64,000 nt of DNA from Bradyrhizobium arachidis (GCF_015291705.1 NZ_CP030050.1:6448001-6512000), one strand, 5' to 3'. Shown: positions 1 to 8,359, counted from the stretch's first letter. Notes: generated by a model not told the origin, from the letters alone. A program made the numbers and translations.

Positions 1-254
1 TCGGCGTCCGGCGCACCACGGTCACGCATGTGGTGAGCGCGTTGCGCACATCACGGGCAATCAAATCCAACCGGCGCGGCCAGCTCGAGATCGACAGGCG
101 CCGGCTCGAGGTCATCGCCTGTGAGTGCTACAAGGTGATGAGCCGCAGGATCGATCGGATCGTCTTGCAGGATGCGCCAAGGGTCCTTCACGCCGCGCCG
201 GCGCGGATTGGCTGCCTCCCCCCAGACCCGCCCTTCGCCGAGACCGACTCGTAG
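1..254 (+). CDS. Crp/Fnr-family transcriptional regulator, C-terminal part (5' truncated by window)
   Basis: The frame is open from the first base of the window and ends at 254, so only the last 84 residues or so are visible. The start of the visible protein (GVRRTTVTHVVSALR) fits the recognition helix of a Crp-type winged helix-turn-helix. It is followed by a wing (KSNRRGQLEID) and the C-E-C-Y stretch usual in alphaproteobacterial Crp/Fnr-like regulators. The cyclic-nucleotide-like sensor domain lies upstream, outside the window, so the signal cannot be judged. The last residues overlap the 3' end of the convergent small gene by 67 bases. A Crp-like palindrome lies at 1216-1229. Confidence 0.75.
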   Translation, partial: GVRRTTVTHVVSALRTSRAIKSNRRGQLEIDRRRLEVIACECYKVMSRRIDRIVLQDAPRVLHAAPARIGCLPPDPPFAETDS

Positions 255-415
255 ACCCAAGCCTCTCTGGCGAACCATTCGTGCGTCGCGGCGCATATCC
301 GGCAATAGGTGCGCGAAAAAAACACCGCACTGCACCGAAACCTTTCACGATCCATCTCGATGCCCGTCGGAATGGCATCTCCCGTTTCCGGGCACTTGAT
401 CATCACCATACCCAT
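188..415 (-). CDS. small cysteine-rich (zinc-ribbon-like) protein
   Basis: This 75-residue protein starts at 415, where GGAGG sits nine bases upstream; a longer in-frame upstream reading has no such site. The N-terminus (KCPETGDAIPTGIEMD) and a later YCRIC...THEW segment match a common alphaproteobacterial small family. In that family a C-P-x-T-G...TG start pairs with a C-x2-C...T-H-x-W half to form a probable zinc ribbon. The first half here keeps only one cysteine, so metal binding is inferred. The tail is Gly/Arg rich and overlaps the convergent Crp-like gene. Function unknown. Confidence 0.65.
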   Translation of the reverse strand: MGMVMIKCPETGDAIPTGIEMDRERFRCSAVFFSRTYCRICAATHEWFAREAWVYESVSAKGGSGGRQPIRAGAA

Positions 416-531
416 CCTGATTTCCTCCAGCTTGGCATCACCTCGGCAATGAGGGGGCCGCAATCGGCTGGACGGCGTCTCTTCTTGCGAAGACGCTCGT
501 CCAGCCGATCCGCGCGGCCAACCGCTTCGAT

Positions 532-1017
532 TCAAGCAGCCCTACGCAGGACCCGGTTGAAGCTCTGCTTGATCGGCTCGGCCGTTTCGGTCGCGACCTT
601 CTGGGCGAGGTCCCAGAGTTCGCGGTTCTGTGCCGACGTTGCTTCCAAGGTCTTGCGGCTGTGGGCCGTGGAGAGGTTTACGAGATCGGCAAACGACCTC
701 GCATCGACGAGCTGGGAAATGAAATCCAGCGTGGAGCTAGTATTGATATGGGAAATTTCGATCAGCTTGATGCCGTAGTCGGAGGCTCGCTTGGCGTTGG
801 TCGAACAGGCATCGCAGACGGCTGCGGTGATCTCCTCCGACGTCGCCCTCATCTTGGCAAAGTTGGCCTGGGCCCGCGTGGCGCCCTGATCGGCGAGACC
901 GCCGAAGATCGTCTGCATGTTGAAGAAGGGTACGTCGAACCGGAGCTTTGCGCTTCCGTTGGCCCCCACGTCTTGCGGCGTGGCATTCGTTTCGACTTTC
1001 ACATTGGCATCATTCAC
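532..1017 (-). CDS. phasin family protein
   Basis: This 161-residue soluble, helix-rich protein has no signal peptide. Residues about 35-150 fit the phasin fold (PF09361): heptad-like helices with SQLVDARSFADLVNLSTAHSRKTLEATSAQNRELWDLAQKV-type spacing, and a closing EPIKQSFNRV. Phasins coat polyhydroxyalkanoate granules and control their size and number. The gene stands alone, followed by the small zinc-ribbon gene in the same direction. A long upstream region (1018-1441) carries a Crp-like palindrome that could link phasin expression to oxygen or redox state. That link is inference; the family call is firm. Confidence 0.85.
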   Translation of the reverse strand: MNDANVKVETNATPQDVGANGSAKLRFDVPFFNMQTIFGGLADQGATRAQANFAKMRATSEEITAAVCDACSTNAKRASDYGIKLIEISHINTSSTLDFISQLVDARSFADLVNLSTAHSRKTLEATSAQNRELWDLAQKVATETAEPIKQSFNRVLRRAA

Positions 1018-1441
1018 GGGCTTTCATCCTTTCAAGCGAAACTAGATAATGGATTGAAGACTCCCCGATGGGGTCGCGGTGCATGCCGCACCGGGACACC
1101 AGTACTCCGATTTTCAATGCGGTGGATTGCTGCGGATAACCGCCCCCGCCCCCCTTTACGAAGCCAACTATGCCAGACGAAAGTCGCAGGTTCGGTTCGC
1201 TTTCAGACTCTCCGCGTGAATTTATTCACTTCGTGCGACGAAGACGGCGCAGACCGCGTCCTGCATCTTTGAAGTTGTTGCGATCGCATGCGCCAACTTG
1301 AGATTAGCGCAGCAATTCCCGTCATGAAGTAAACGATCGCGCTTGCGGCATGACCTTTTTTGCCGGATTTGCGTCATTCCCGATGCCGTCGCCAGCCGAT
1401 AGCTTCCGCGCCGTATGAGGCAACCGCGATCGGGTGAAATC
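1018..1441. other. intergenic region between divergent phasin and PfpI genes
   Basis: There are 424 bases without a convincing gene. It must hold promoters for the phasin gene (leftward) and the DJ-1/PfpI gene (rightward). A 42-codon frame from an ATG at 1169, ending near 1296, is Arg-rich and has no recognisable family, so it is not called. Base composition falls around 1205-1235, where the palindrome GTGAATTTATTCAC lies. Confidence 0.5.
1216..1229. promoter_or_regulatory. Crp-type palindrome GTGA-N6-TCAC
   Basis: GTGAATTTATTCAC is a perfect inverted repeat with the half-sites and 6-base spacing of a Crp-class operator. It lies 199 bases upstream of the phasin start and 213 bases upstream of the PfpI-family start. 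A Crp/Fnr-family gene ends 1 kb away. Binding is inference; a 14-base match can occur by chance. Confidence 0.35.
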
Positions 1442-2575
1442 ATGATCTGGCGCATTCTGGCATGGAGCGCCCTCGGAGGCCTGGCGGCGCTCGCGGCGAT
1501 CGGCGGAACCTGGTTGTTGCTGCTGCCCGGCGCGCCGGCACGGGGAGCCGCACCCGCCATATCGAGCGAGGAGTCCGAGGCGACGCTCGCCGCATTGAAA
1601 CCGCCGAAGCGAAGGCGTCCCCTCATCGCCATCATCGGCATCAACGACAAGAGCGAGACGACCGATTATCTGATGCCCTACGGCATCCTCGCGCGCGCCG
1701 ATGTCGCCGACGTCGTGACGCTGGCAACGCAGCCGGGTCCCGTGACCCTCTATCCCGCGCTGAAGGTGCAGCCGCACGCGACCATCGCCGCGTTCGACGC
1801 CGCCCATCCCGACGGCGCCGACTATGTCATCGTGCCGGCAATGACGCCGGAAGACGACGCGGCCGCCTTGCAGTGGATCCGGAGCCAGGCCGGCAAGGGC
1901 GCAACTGTCATCGCCGTCTGCGTCGGCGCCATGGTCGTTGCCAATACCGGGCTGCTCGACGGCAAGCGAGCCACGACGCACTGGTATTCCGTGGGCGATC
2001 TGAAGAAGCATTCCGCGATCCGCTATGCGGCCGACCGCAGGCTCGTGGTCGACCGCGGCGTCGCGACGACGACCGGCATCACGGCATCCATGCCGATGGC
2101 GCTCACCCTGATCGAGGCCATCGCCGGCCGCGCCAGGGCCGAAGCGGTCGCCAGCGAGATCGGTCTTGCGGCATGGGATGCACGCCACCGCAGTGACGCG
2201 TTCCAGTTCACGCGTCCTTTCGCGCTGACGGCGATCGCAAACACGCTCGCATTCTGGCGCCGAGAGCAGCTCGGGATCGCGCTGACACCAGGCATCGACG
2301 AGGTGTCGCTCGCGTTGATCGCCGATGCGTGGTCGCGGACCTATCGCTCCCGCGCCCTCACCTTCGCCGCCGCGGAGCAGGCGCAGACGAGCCGCAGCGG
2401 CCTCGGCATCCTGCCCGACAGGATCGCGGCCGACTGGCCGGCGGCGCAGACCCCGCCGGCCGCAACCGGATTGCCGCCGGTGCAGGCGCTGGACCACGCG
2501 TTGCGCGCCATCGACGCGCGCTACGGGCCGCGTACAGCCGATTTCGTGGCGATGCAGCTCGAATATCCGAGATAA
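1442..2575 (+). CDS. membrane-anchored DJ-1/PfpI family protein
   Basis: This 377-residue protein (start at the second ATG, 1442) has an N-terminal hydrophobic segment (residues about 5-30) that may anchor it or serve as an uncleaved signal. Residues about 60-225 are a class I glutamine-amidotransferase-like (DJ-1/PfpI) domain. The nucleophile elbow is VIAVCVGA (Cys about 160) and a histidine follows in ATTHW (about 180), as in GlxA-type proteins. The last 130 residues are a separate region without the AraC helix-turn-helix expected in GlxA regulators. It may therefore be an envelope enzyme or chaperone, not a transcription factor. Substrate unknown. Confidence 0.7.
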   Translation: MIWRILAWSALGGLAALAAIGGTWLLLLPGAPARGAAPAISSEESEATLAALKPPKRRRPLIAIIGINDKSETTDYLMPYGILARADVADVVTLATQPGPVTLYPALKVQPHATIAAFDAAHPDGADYVIVPAMTPEDDAAALQWIRSQAGKGATVIAVCVGAMVVANTGLLDGKRATTHWYSVGDLKKHSAIRYAADRRLVVDRGVATTTGITASMPMALTLIEAIAGRARAEAVASEIGLAAWDARHRSDAFQFTRPFALTAIANTLAFWRREQLGIALTPGIDEVSLALIADAWSRTYRSRALTFAAAEQAQTSRSGLGILPDRIAADWPAAQTPPAATGLPPVQALDHALRAIDARYGPRTADFVAMQLEYPR

Positions 2576-2595
2576 CCGGGCCGCACGCGGCCCGG
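2576..2595. terminator. GC-rich hairpin between convergent genes
   Basis: CCGGGCCGC and GCGGCCCGG are separated by two bases and begin one base after the stop codon of the PfpI-family gene. No T-run follows on either strand, so a terminator role is only likely by position between convergent genes. Confidence 0.35.
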
Positions 2596-2629
2596 CGCTC
2601 TCGCAAAAAGCGACGCAGCGCGCGATTGG

Positions 2630-3019
2630 TCAGGGCATCGCCAGATGCCAGGCACCGTTCAGAAAGCCGTCGCCGGTGACGTCGCCGGGCTTTGTGTCCT
2701 TGGCGAAGGTGTAGAGCGGCTTGCCCTTGTAGGCCCACTGCTTCGAGCCGTCGTCGCGCGTGATGATAGTATAGCCGTTGCCGGCAGCATCGCTGGCCTC
2801 GGCCTTCAGCACCGGCCAGTTGGTCGCACAGGGACCATTGCAGGCCGACTTGCCGTCCATATCCTTGTCGAAGGTGTAGAGCGTCATGCCCTTGGCGTCG
2901 GTGAGCACGGTGCCCTTGTCGGTCTTGCCGGTCTTGGTCGGCGGCGCAGCGAAGGCCGCGGGGATGATTGCGAGCGAAGCTGCGAGCGCGAGCGCGAAGC
3001 GGATCGATGGTGTCGTCAT
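2630..3019 (-). CDS. secreted protein with two COG4315-type (YxFxxD) repeats
   Basis: This 129-residue protein starts at 3019, where AGGAG lies about seven bases upstream; a longer upstream reading lacks a site. A clear signal peptide ends near AFA-A. The mature protein has two copies of the 'secreted repeat of unknown function' (LTDAKGMTLYTFDKD...CNGPCATNWP and KQWAYKGKPLYTFAKD). The first copy has the C-x3-C typical of the family, found in many putative periplasmic or lipoprotein-like proteins. There is no lipobox here. Molecular role unknown; it is near-identical in layout to many rhizobial homologues. Confidence 0.8.
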   Translation of the reverse strand: MTTPSIRFALALAASLAIIPAAFAAPPTKTGKTDKGTVLTDAKGMTLYTFDKDMDGKSACNGPCATNWPVLKAEASDAAGNGYTIITRDDGSKQWAYKGKPLYTFAKDTKPGDVTGDGFLNGAWHLAMP

Positions 3020-3138
3020 GATGTCTCCTGTCATGCAATTGGCTTGCATGAGTAGGACGCCACGCGACGCCACCTATTCCTGAGAGCGCTGCAAGGATAT
3101 TTTTCGCTGCGCGCATCGTCGCGGAGGAATAAATTGGG

Positions 3139-3672
3139 ATGATCGAGATGGAACGACGGACCGAGATGAGCAAGCCGCATTGGCGTCCCGCACGTGCATC
3201 GGATCTGCCCGCGATCAGCACGATCGCAGCGCGCATCCATCCTGATCTGCCCGAACGCCCCGAGGTGCTCGCCGAGAAGATGCGGCTCTATCCCGACGGC
3301 TGCCGCGTGCTGATCGCCGGCGATGCGATCGTCGGCTACGGACTCGCGCATCCCTGGACGCAGCACCACATTCCGCCGCTTGACGGCTTCCTGCAAACAT
3401 TGCCTGACGGTGCGGACTGTCTCTACGTGCACGATGTCGCCGTGCTGCCCGACTTTCGCGGCGGCGCTGCGCGCGACTACGTCACGACGATCGAAGCGCT
3501 GGCACGCGCCTCAGGCCTCACGACGCTCGCGCTGGTCTCGGTCTATGCCACGCGTCCGCTATGGGAACGGCTCGGCTTTCACCCCGTCGCCGCAGATGAG
3601 CAATTGCGCATCAAGCTCACATCCTACGGCGAAGCCGCGACCTACATGCTGCGCGACCTCGCTGCGACGTAA
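3139..3672 (+). CDS. GNAT family N-acetyltransferase
   Basis: This 177-residue protein is preceded by GGAGG. A start nine codons downstream (3166) is possible. Residues about 14-170 form a GNAT fold: N-terminal WRPARASDLPAI, a central VHDVAVLPDFRGGAARDYV motif A that binds acetyl-CoA (degenerate R/Q-x-x-G-x-G/A), and a late LWERLGFHPV motif B. The acceptor is unknown. It stands alone, divergent from the secreted-repeat gene. Confidence 0.8.
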   Translation: MIEMERRTEMSKPHWRPARASDLPAISTIAARIHPDLPERPEVLAEKMRLYPDGCRVLIAGDAIVGYGLAHPWTQHHIPPLDGFLQTLPDGADCLYVHDVAVLPDFRGGAARDYVTTIEALARASGLTTLALVSVYATRPLWERLGFHPVAADEQLRIKLTSYGEAATYMLRDLAAT

Positions 3673-3798
3673 CGCCTCTCCCCTCCGGCCCGGCTCACGC
3701 GGGCGTGAAGCGCCTCGCTCGAACCGGCTTCGATCAGCTCCCGTCGAAAGGCTGTGCGGACCGTTCCGGTCTCGCCGAACCGAGACTGGAGAATGTCC

Positions 3799-4098
3799 AT
3801 GAAACTCACATTGTCGAAAGTTGCTTTGATTGCTTTCGCTGCAACGGCCGCATTCAGCGCGACCAGCGCCAACGCCGCGCAGTACCGGACTTATGGCTGC
3901 GATACCGCCTTCTTCGAAGGCTGCACGGGCTTCGTTGAAGCGCCGCAGCAGGGCGGACGCCGCGTGGTTCGCATCACCAACGACATCTCCCCCATCTACA
4001 TGCGGCAGACCGATCCGCGTTACAACACCTCGCTGCGTGATGCCGGCGGCGGAGGTGGTGGCGGCGGGGGTGGTGGCGGTGGCGGCGGCGGCCGTTGA
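3799..4098 (+). CDS. small secreted protein with a 16-glycine C-terminal tail
   Basis: This 99-residue protein starts at 3799; GGAGA six bases upstream favours this over the ATG at 3793. The signal peptide spans residues 1-27, with likely cleavage after SANA. The mature part has two cysteines (TYGCDTAFFEGC) that could form a disulfide. It ends in 16 consecutive glycines (residues 83-98) and one arginine. The tail is coded by a GGN run (4045-4092) that could expand or contract. No known domain; probably periplasmic or extracellular. The C-terminus recalls glycine-rich surface proteins, but function is unknown. Confidence 0.65.
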   Translation: MKLTLSKVALIAFAATAAFSATSANAAQYRTYGCDTAFFEGCTGFVEAPQQGGRRVVRITNDISPIYMRQTDPRYNTSLRDAGGGGGGGGGGGGGGGGR

Positions 4099-4117
4099 GC
4101 TCTCACCAACTTTTCAG

Positions 4118-4149
4118 ATGATGTCGCCGGCACGATCCGGCGGCATCAT
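4118..4149. terminator. hairpin between convergent genes
   Basis: ATGATGTCGCCGG and CCGGCGGCATCAT pair over 13 positions with one mismatch and a six-base loop. It lies between the stop of the poly-Gly protein and the stop of the helicase. No strong T-run, so it may be a bidirectional terminator or mRNA-stabilising hairpin. Confidence 0.45.
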
Positions 4150-4169
4150 TCACGCCGAACGGTGTCCGA

Positions 4170-6104
4170 TCAGCCGCGGCGCTTCTTCCTCGCCTTCTTG
4201 CCCGGCGCGCCCTTCATGGGCCACGGCGTGACTGACGGCTCTGCGTGCCCCGGCTTGTTCTTGTGCTTCTTTTTCTTTCCGAACGAAGGCGCAGCGTCGA
4301 ATTGCGGCCCGCGCTCGCCGAGCGCTTTGCCGCGCGGCTTGAACTCACGTGCATCGCGCGGGCGATCGCCTTGACGTTCGCGGTGATCACCGTCCTCCCT
4401 CTCTCGCCGCGGCGCGTGTGATCGCTCCTCCGACGGCGCCTGCCGCGCCGGCGCATCCGCCATCGGCTCGATGCGGATGCTGTCCTCCTTGTCCGGACGC
4501 TTGATCTTCGCGGCGAAGGCGTCCGCGACCCGCTCGGAGATCTCGAACTCGGTGGTGGTGTCCATGATCTTGATCGCGCCGATGTCGCGCTTGTCGATGC
4601 CGCCGCGGCGGCAGATCATCGGCAGCAGCCAGCGCGCCTCTGCATTCTTGCGCCGCCCGATCGCGGCACGGAACCAGACGCTGGCCTCCGCCATGCCGTG
4701 CTTCGACGACGATTTGCCGGACTTCGATCGCGGCTTGGCGCGATCCTCGCCGCCTTCAAATCTGTCGCGCCCGCGATCCGGCCGGCCTGTTCGCTCGCCG
4801 GGATCGATGATGTCCTCGGGCGACGGCAGCCGCGCGCGATAGAGCCGCGCCAGTGCAGCTGCGATATCCTCAGCCGACCGCTCGGCGAGCAGCGCCTGAG
4901 CCAGCGCGAGATCGTCGGCGGTTGTCTCCTCGGTGAACAGCACGTCCTTCATGCGCTCGTGATCGAGCTTGCGGATCTCCTCCGCCTGCGGCGCGGTGCC
5001 CCAGGCTGCATCGATGCCGGAGAGATTGAGCAGCAGCTCGGCGCGCCGCCGCCGTGCCGGCGGCACCAAGAGCACGCTGGTCCCCTTGCGCCCGGCGCGC
5101 CCGGTGCGGCCCGAGCGATGCTGCATGACCTCGGCGTCGTTGGGCAGGTCGGCATGGATGACGAGGTCGAGGCTCGGCAAGTCGATGCCGCGGGCGGCAA
5201 CGTCGGTCGCCACGCAGACGCGCGCGCGTCCGTCCCGCAGCGACTGCAGCGCCAGCGTGCGCTCGTTCTGCGTCAGTTCGCCCGACAGCGCGACCACGGC
5301 GAAGCCGCGCTCCAGCAGCGCCGCCTGCAAGTGCCTCACGGCATCGCGCGTGCTGCAAAACACCAGCGCGCTCGGCGCCTCGAAGAAACGCAGAACGTTG
5401 ACGACCGCGTGCTCGACATCGCCGGGCGCGATCCGGATCGCGCGGTAATCGATGTCGGCGTGGCCGCCTTCGTCGCCGGCGACCTCGATCCGAAAGGCGT
5501 CGCGCTGATATTGCCGCGCCAGCGCAACGATGCCGCGCGGAAAGGTCGCCGAGAACAGCAGCGTCCGGCGCGTCTCCGGCGTGGTTTCGAGGATGAACTC
5601 CATGTCCTCGCGAAAGCCGAGATTGAGCATCTCGTCGGCCTCGTCGAGCACGACCGCGGCGAGTTCGGAGATGTCGAGGCGGCCGCGGCGCAAATGATCG
5701 CAGAGACGGCCGGGCGTGCCGACCACGATGTGCGCGCCGGCGGCGAGCTCGCGCTGCTCACGCCGCGGATCCATGCCGCCGACGCAGGAGACGACGCGTC
5801 CGCCGGCATGACCGTAGAGCCAGGCCAGCTCGCGCTGGACCTGAAGCGCGAGCTCACGGGTCGGCGCCACGATCAGCGCGAGCGGTGCGGCCGCGGGTGC
5901 GAACTGCTCGGCGTCATCGAGGAGATTTTTGGCGATCGCCAATCCATAGGCGACCGTCTTGCCGGAGCCGGTCTGGGCCGAGACCAGAAGGTCGCGGCCG
6001 GTGGCTTCGTGGGCGAGCACCGCGAGCTGGACGGGGGTCAGTGAATCATAGTTCCGCTCGGCCAAAGCTCGGGCGAGCGGCGGGGTCAGGGCCGGAAGAG
6101 ACAC
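4170..6104 (-). CDS. DEAD-box RNA helicase with DbpA-like RNA-binding domain
   Basis: The protein has 644 residues from a GTG at 6104 (SLPALTPPLARALAERNY). An ATG 50 codons upstream is in frame, but that stretch is unlike the family. All helicase motifs are present: AQTGSGKT (43-50), PTREL, TPGRL, DEAD (154-157), SAT (185-187) and HRSGRTGR (329-336). Residues about 474-534 resemble the DbpA RNA-binding domain, which targets 23S rRNA in the family founder. A Lys/Arg-rich tail of about 100 residues follows. The likely role is ATP-dependent remodelling of rRNA during large-subunit assembly or cold adaptation. It is divergent from the cysteine-rich protein gene at 6350. Confidence 0.85.
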   Translation of the reverse strand: MSLPALTPPLARALAERNYDSLTPVQLAVLAHEATGRDLLVSAQTGSGKTVAYGLAIAKNLLDDAEQFAPAAAPLALIVAPTRELALQVQRELAWLYGHAGGRVVSCVGGMDPRREQRELAAGAHIVVGTPGRLCDHLRRGRLDISELAAVVLDEADEMLNLGFREDMEFILETTPETRRTLLFSATFPRGIVALARQYQRDAFRIEVAGDEGGHADIDYRAIRIAPGDVEHAVVNVLRFFEAPSALVFCSTRDAVRHLQAALLERGFAVVALSGELTQNERTLALQSLRDGRARVCVATDVAARGIDLPSLDLVIHADLPNDAEVMQHRSGRTGRAGRKGTSVLLVPPARRRRAELLLNLSGIDAAWGTAPQAEEIRKLDHERMKDVLFTEETTADDLALAQALLAERSAEDIAAALARLYRARLPSPEDIIDPGERTGRPDRGRDRFEGGEDRAKPRSKSGKSSSKHGMAEASVWFRAAIGRRKNAEARWLLPMICRRGGIDKRDIGAIKIMDTTTEFEISERVADAFAAKIKRPDKEDSIRIEPMADAPARQAPSEERSHAPRREREDGDHRERQGDRPRDAREFKPRGKALGERGPQFDAAPSFGKKKKHKNKPGHAEPSVTPWPMKGAPGKKARKKRRG

Positions 6105-6349
6105 GAGATAGGAAACCTTGGTTGATTCAGGCGCGGAATGGTGAGCCGGCGGACCTGAGCTGGCGTGCGCGGCAATCGGCCCGGCCGCACGCTGGCGATG
6201 TGATTGAGGGCTCTTTACGCCAAGCGCAGGGAAATCACCATGCCTGTGATGCATGGCTTTTCGACAAGAGCCGCGCCTGAAGGTTGCAGCGGACTTTCGC
6301 GGCCACCTCGATTAACCTGAAGCCAACCAGCTCCCAAGGGAACGACCGC

Positions 6350-6910
6350 GTGACGCCTTCCATCAAACGCGCCTGCGGCGATTGCACGCTTTGCTGCAAG
6401 GTGATGGCCATCGAGGCGCTGGCTAAACCGGCGGGAAGCTGGTGCCGGCACTGCAAGCCCGGCCAGGGCTGCGCGATCTACGCCGAACACCCGGCCGAAT
6501 GCGCGAGCTTCAGCTGCCTCTGGCTCGTCAACGACCTCCTCGACGAGCGCTGGAAGCCGAGCCGGTCAAAATTGGTCCTGACCACGTCCGAGGACGGCAT
6601 CGAAGTCCGCTGCGACCCCGGCTCTCCGAACGCCTGGCGCAGGGAGCCCTACGCCAGCGAGATCCGCGCCTGGGCTGTAGAAGGCGAGCGCAACGACATG
6701 ACGGTGGTCGTGATCGCCGGCCAGCGCGTGATCCTCGTCACGCCGGAGCGCGAGTTCGATCTCGGCAGCGTCGGGCCGGATGATCGCATCGTGCGCGAGC
6801 TGGAGGGTGGGCGTGACGGTGAGCAGCGCGGCAGCGAGTGGGCACGGTTCGGCCGAGAGCGAACCGTCGGCTCGGCGCATTGCGTTAGGCTCCGGACACG
6901 ATCGAGGTGA
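6350..6910 (+). CDS. YkgJ-like cysteine-cluster protein
   Basis: This 186-residue protein starts at a GTG with AAGGGA upstream. The N-terminal half has a dense cysteine pattern (ACGDCTLCCKVM, then WCRHCKPGQGC and CASFSC). It resembles the putative zinc or iron-sulfur chelating family PF03692 (YkgJ/CxxCxxCC), although the spacing is modified. The C-terminal half is beta-rich with no motif recognised. Cytosolic. The last 30 residues look like ordinary high-GC read-through, so the true stop may be of little functional weight. Function not known. Confidence 0.65.
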   Translation: MTPSIKRACGDCTLCCKVMAIEALAKPAGSWCRHCKPGQGCAIYAEHPAECASFSCLWLVNDLLDERWKPSRSKLVLTTSEDGIEVRCDPGSPNAWRREPYASEIRAWAVEGERNDMTVVVIAGQRVILVTPEREFDLGSVGPDDRIVRELEGGRDGEQRGSEWARFGRERTVGSAHCVRLRTRSR

Positions 6911-6967
6911 CCAGCAGGCCTGGAACAGTTGGCTTGCACTCGAGCAGGCAAAACAGGTGACCAAATA

Positions 6968-7333
6968 ATGTCCGACAACAAGACAGCAGAGGCCATTTTG
7001 GCCGACCTCAATCGCAACTACGTCCGCGCCGTTGACGAGGCCGACGTCGCCTGGTTCGACGCCAATCTCGCGTCGGACTTTCGTAACACCAATCCGGACG
7101 GCACGCTGATCGACCGGTCGACATTCCTGGTGCAGATCGGCCGCGGCTCGACGGTGCGCGACATTCGCGAGCACGACGTGATCATCCGTGTTCTTGGAGA
7201 CTTCGCCATCATTCACGCTCGCACCAGCTATCGTAAGCCTGACGGCAGCGAAGGAGCCGGCCGGTACACGGATGATTGGCAATTCCGGGACGGACGTTGG
7301 CAGTGCGTCTCCGCTCACGTGTCGCGCGCATAG
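6968..7333 (+). CDS. NTF2-like (SnoaL/DUF4440-type) protein
   Basis: This 121-residue protein starts at 6968 after AGGTGA. The cone-shaped NTF2 fold is suggested by an N-terminal helix (ILADLNRNYVRAVDEADVAWFDANLASDF), then IDRSTFLVQI and a closing DDWQFRDGRWQCVSAH strand pair. That pattern is typical of DUF4440 and SnoaL-like proteins, which are small-molecule binders or isomerases. No catalytic dyad can be assigned. The gene is followed by one copy of a direct repeat (7390-7439). Confidence 0.75.
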   Translation: MSDNKTAEAILADLNRNYVRAVDEADVAWFDANLASDFRNTNPDGTLIDRSTFLVQIGRGSTVRDIREHDVIIRVLGDFAIIHARTSYRKPDGSEGAGRYTDDWQFRDGRWQCVSAHVSRA

Positions 7334-7389
7334 GCAAGACGGCCGCAGGCGCCCGGCCTCACGTTCGGGCTGGAGCGGACACGCCGGCG

Positions 7390-7439
7390 GCCGGCCTTGC
7401 CACATCCGCCATTCGATCCCAAATCGTACCGCACGAAAG
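7390..7439 (+). repeat. direct repeat copy 1, flanking the metallophosphoesterase gene
   Basis: About 50 bases starting GCCGGCCTTGCC and containing CCATTCGATC and CAAATCGT are repeated at 8296-8345 with about 80 per cent identity by eye, same orientation. The second copy is just upstream of the cupin gene, suggesting the intervening 0.9 kb was inserted or duplicated. Confidence 0.6.
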
Positions 7440-7555
7440 CCGGGATGATCGCGATCAGCCGTGGCTAATTAGTGAATGTCCTATCAGCCGATGCTAGATA
7501 AGTCCGGTGACCTGGCGCAGTTGAATTCAGGCAACACGGCATGGGGAGCACGACG

Positions 7556-8296
7556 ATGCGATTGGCAGTCATTTCCGATATCCACGGCAATCTTGCTGCG
7601 TTGGAAGCGGTGCTGGCCGACATCAAGGCGCGCGGTGTCGATCGTACGGTCAACCTCGGCGATTGCGTCACCAGCCCGTTGTGGCCAAGGGAAACTTTCG
7701 AAGCGTTCCAGTCGCTATCGGTGCCGACCGTGCGCGGAAACCATGATCGCTGGATCGAGGAGTTTCCAGACAACAAGCTCTCGCCGGCAGGTCTGTTTGC
7801 GCGCAACGCATTGACTGCGGAGCAGCGTCGCGCACTCCACAGCCTCCCCTCCCGAATATGGCTGGATGACGGGATCCTGGCCTGCCACGGCACGCCCAAC
7901 GACGACATGACCTGCCTGTTGGAAGAAGCACTCGAGGACGGCCGTTTCGTGCCGGCACGTTGCGACGTGCTAACCGCGCGTCTTTCGAGCGAGCCAACGG
8001 CGCGCGTGGTCCTTTGCGGTCACAGCCACCGCCAGGCGGCCGTTCAAGGGCCGGGCGACTGTCTGGTTCTTAATCCCGGGAGTGTTGGTTGCCCCGTGTT
8101 CGCGGACATTCCCTTTGCCGCAAACCTGGAACACCGCTCGCCCCACGCCCGTTACGCGATCCTCACGAAGCGAACAAGAGGCTGGCAAGTCGAACTACTA
8201 GCGCTGGAATACGACTGGGAAGCCGCCTCCGCACAGGCGCTCGCCAACGGCCGTCCGGACTGGGCGCAAGCCATGTTGACCGGACATGTCAAATAG
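7556..8296 (+). CDS. metallophosphoesterase (calcineurin-like, YfcE/MJ0936 type)
   Basis: This 246-residue protein starts at 7556 (GGGGAG upstream), not at the in-frame codon five residues earlier. The metal-binding motifs of the family are in order: D-x-H in ISDIHGN, GD in NLGDCV, GNHD in VRGNHDRW, a later CHGTP, and GHSH in LCGHSHRQA. A two-metal phosphodiesterase or protein phosphatase activity is therefore expected; the substrate is unknown. Cytosolic. The gene is bracketed by 50-base direct repeats and its composition is slightly less GC than its neighbours. Confidence 0.85.
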   Translation: MRLAVISDIHGNLAALEAVLADIKARGVDRTVNLGDCVTSPLWPRETFEAFQSLSVPTVRGNHDRWIEEFPDNKLSPAGLFARNALTAEQRRALHSLPSRIWLDDGILACHGTPNDDMTCLLEEALEDGRFVPARCDVLTARLSSEPTARVVLCGHSHRQAAVQGPGDCLVLNPGSVGCPVFADIPFAANLEHRSPHARYAILTKRTRGWQVELLALEYDWEAASAQALANGRPDWAQAMLTGHVK

Positions 8297-8345
8297 CCGG
8301 CCTTGCCGCACCGTCCATTCGATCTCAAATCGTGTCTCATGAGAG
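8296..8345 (+). repeat. direct repeat copy 2, upstream of the cupin gene
   Basis: Second copy of the repeat at 7390-7439. It begins at the stop codon of the metallophosphoesterase and ends about 15 bases before the cupin start, so it includes the cupin leader. Confidence 0.6.
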
Positions 8346-8359
8346 AGCAACAGGGAAAC

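Noticed and set aside
1169..1297. 42-codon open frame in the phasin upstream region
   Set aside because: Arg-rich, no ribosome-binding site and no recognisable relative; more likely regulatory DNA.
4698..6044. 448-residue open frame on the plus strand opposite the DEAD-box helicase
   Set aside because: Arg/Gly/Asp-rich and without any domain; a high-GC shadow of the helicase whose motifs are complete on the other strand.
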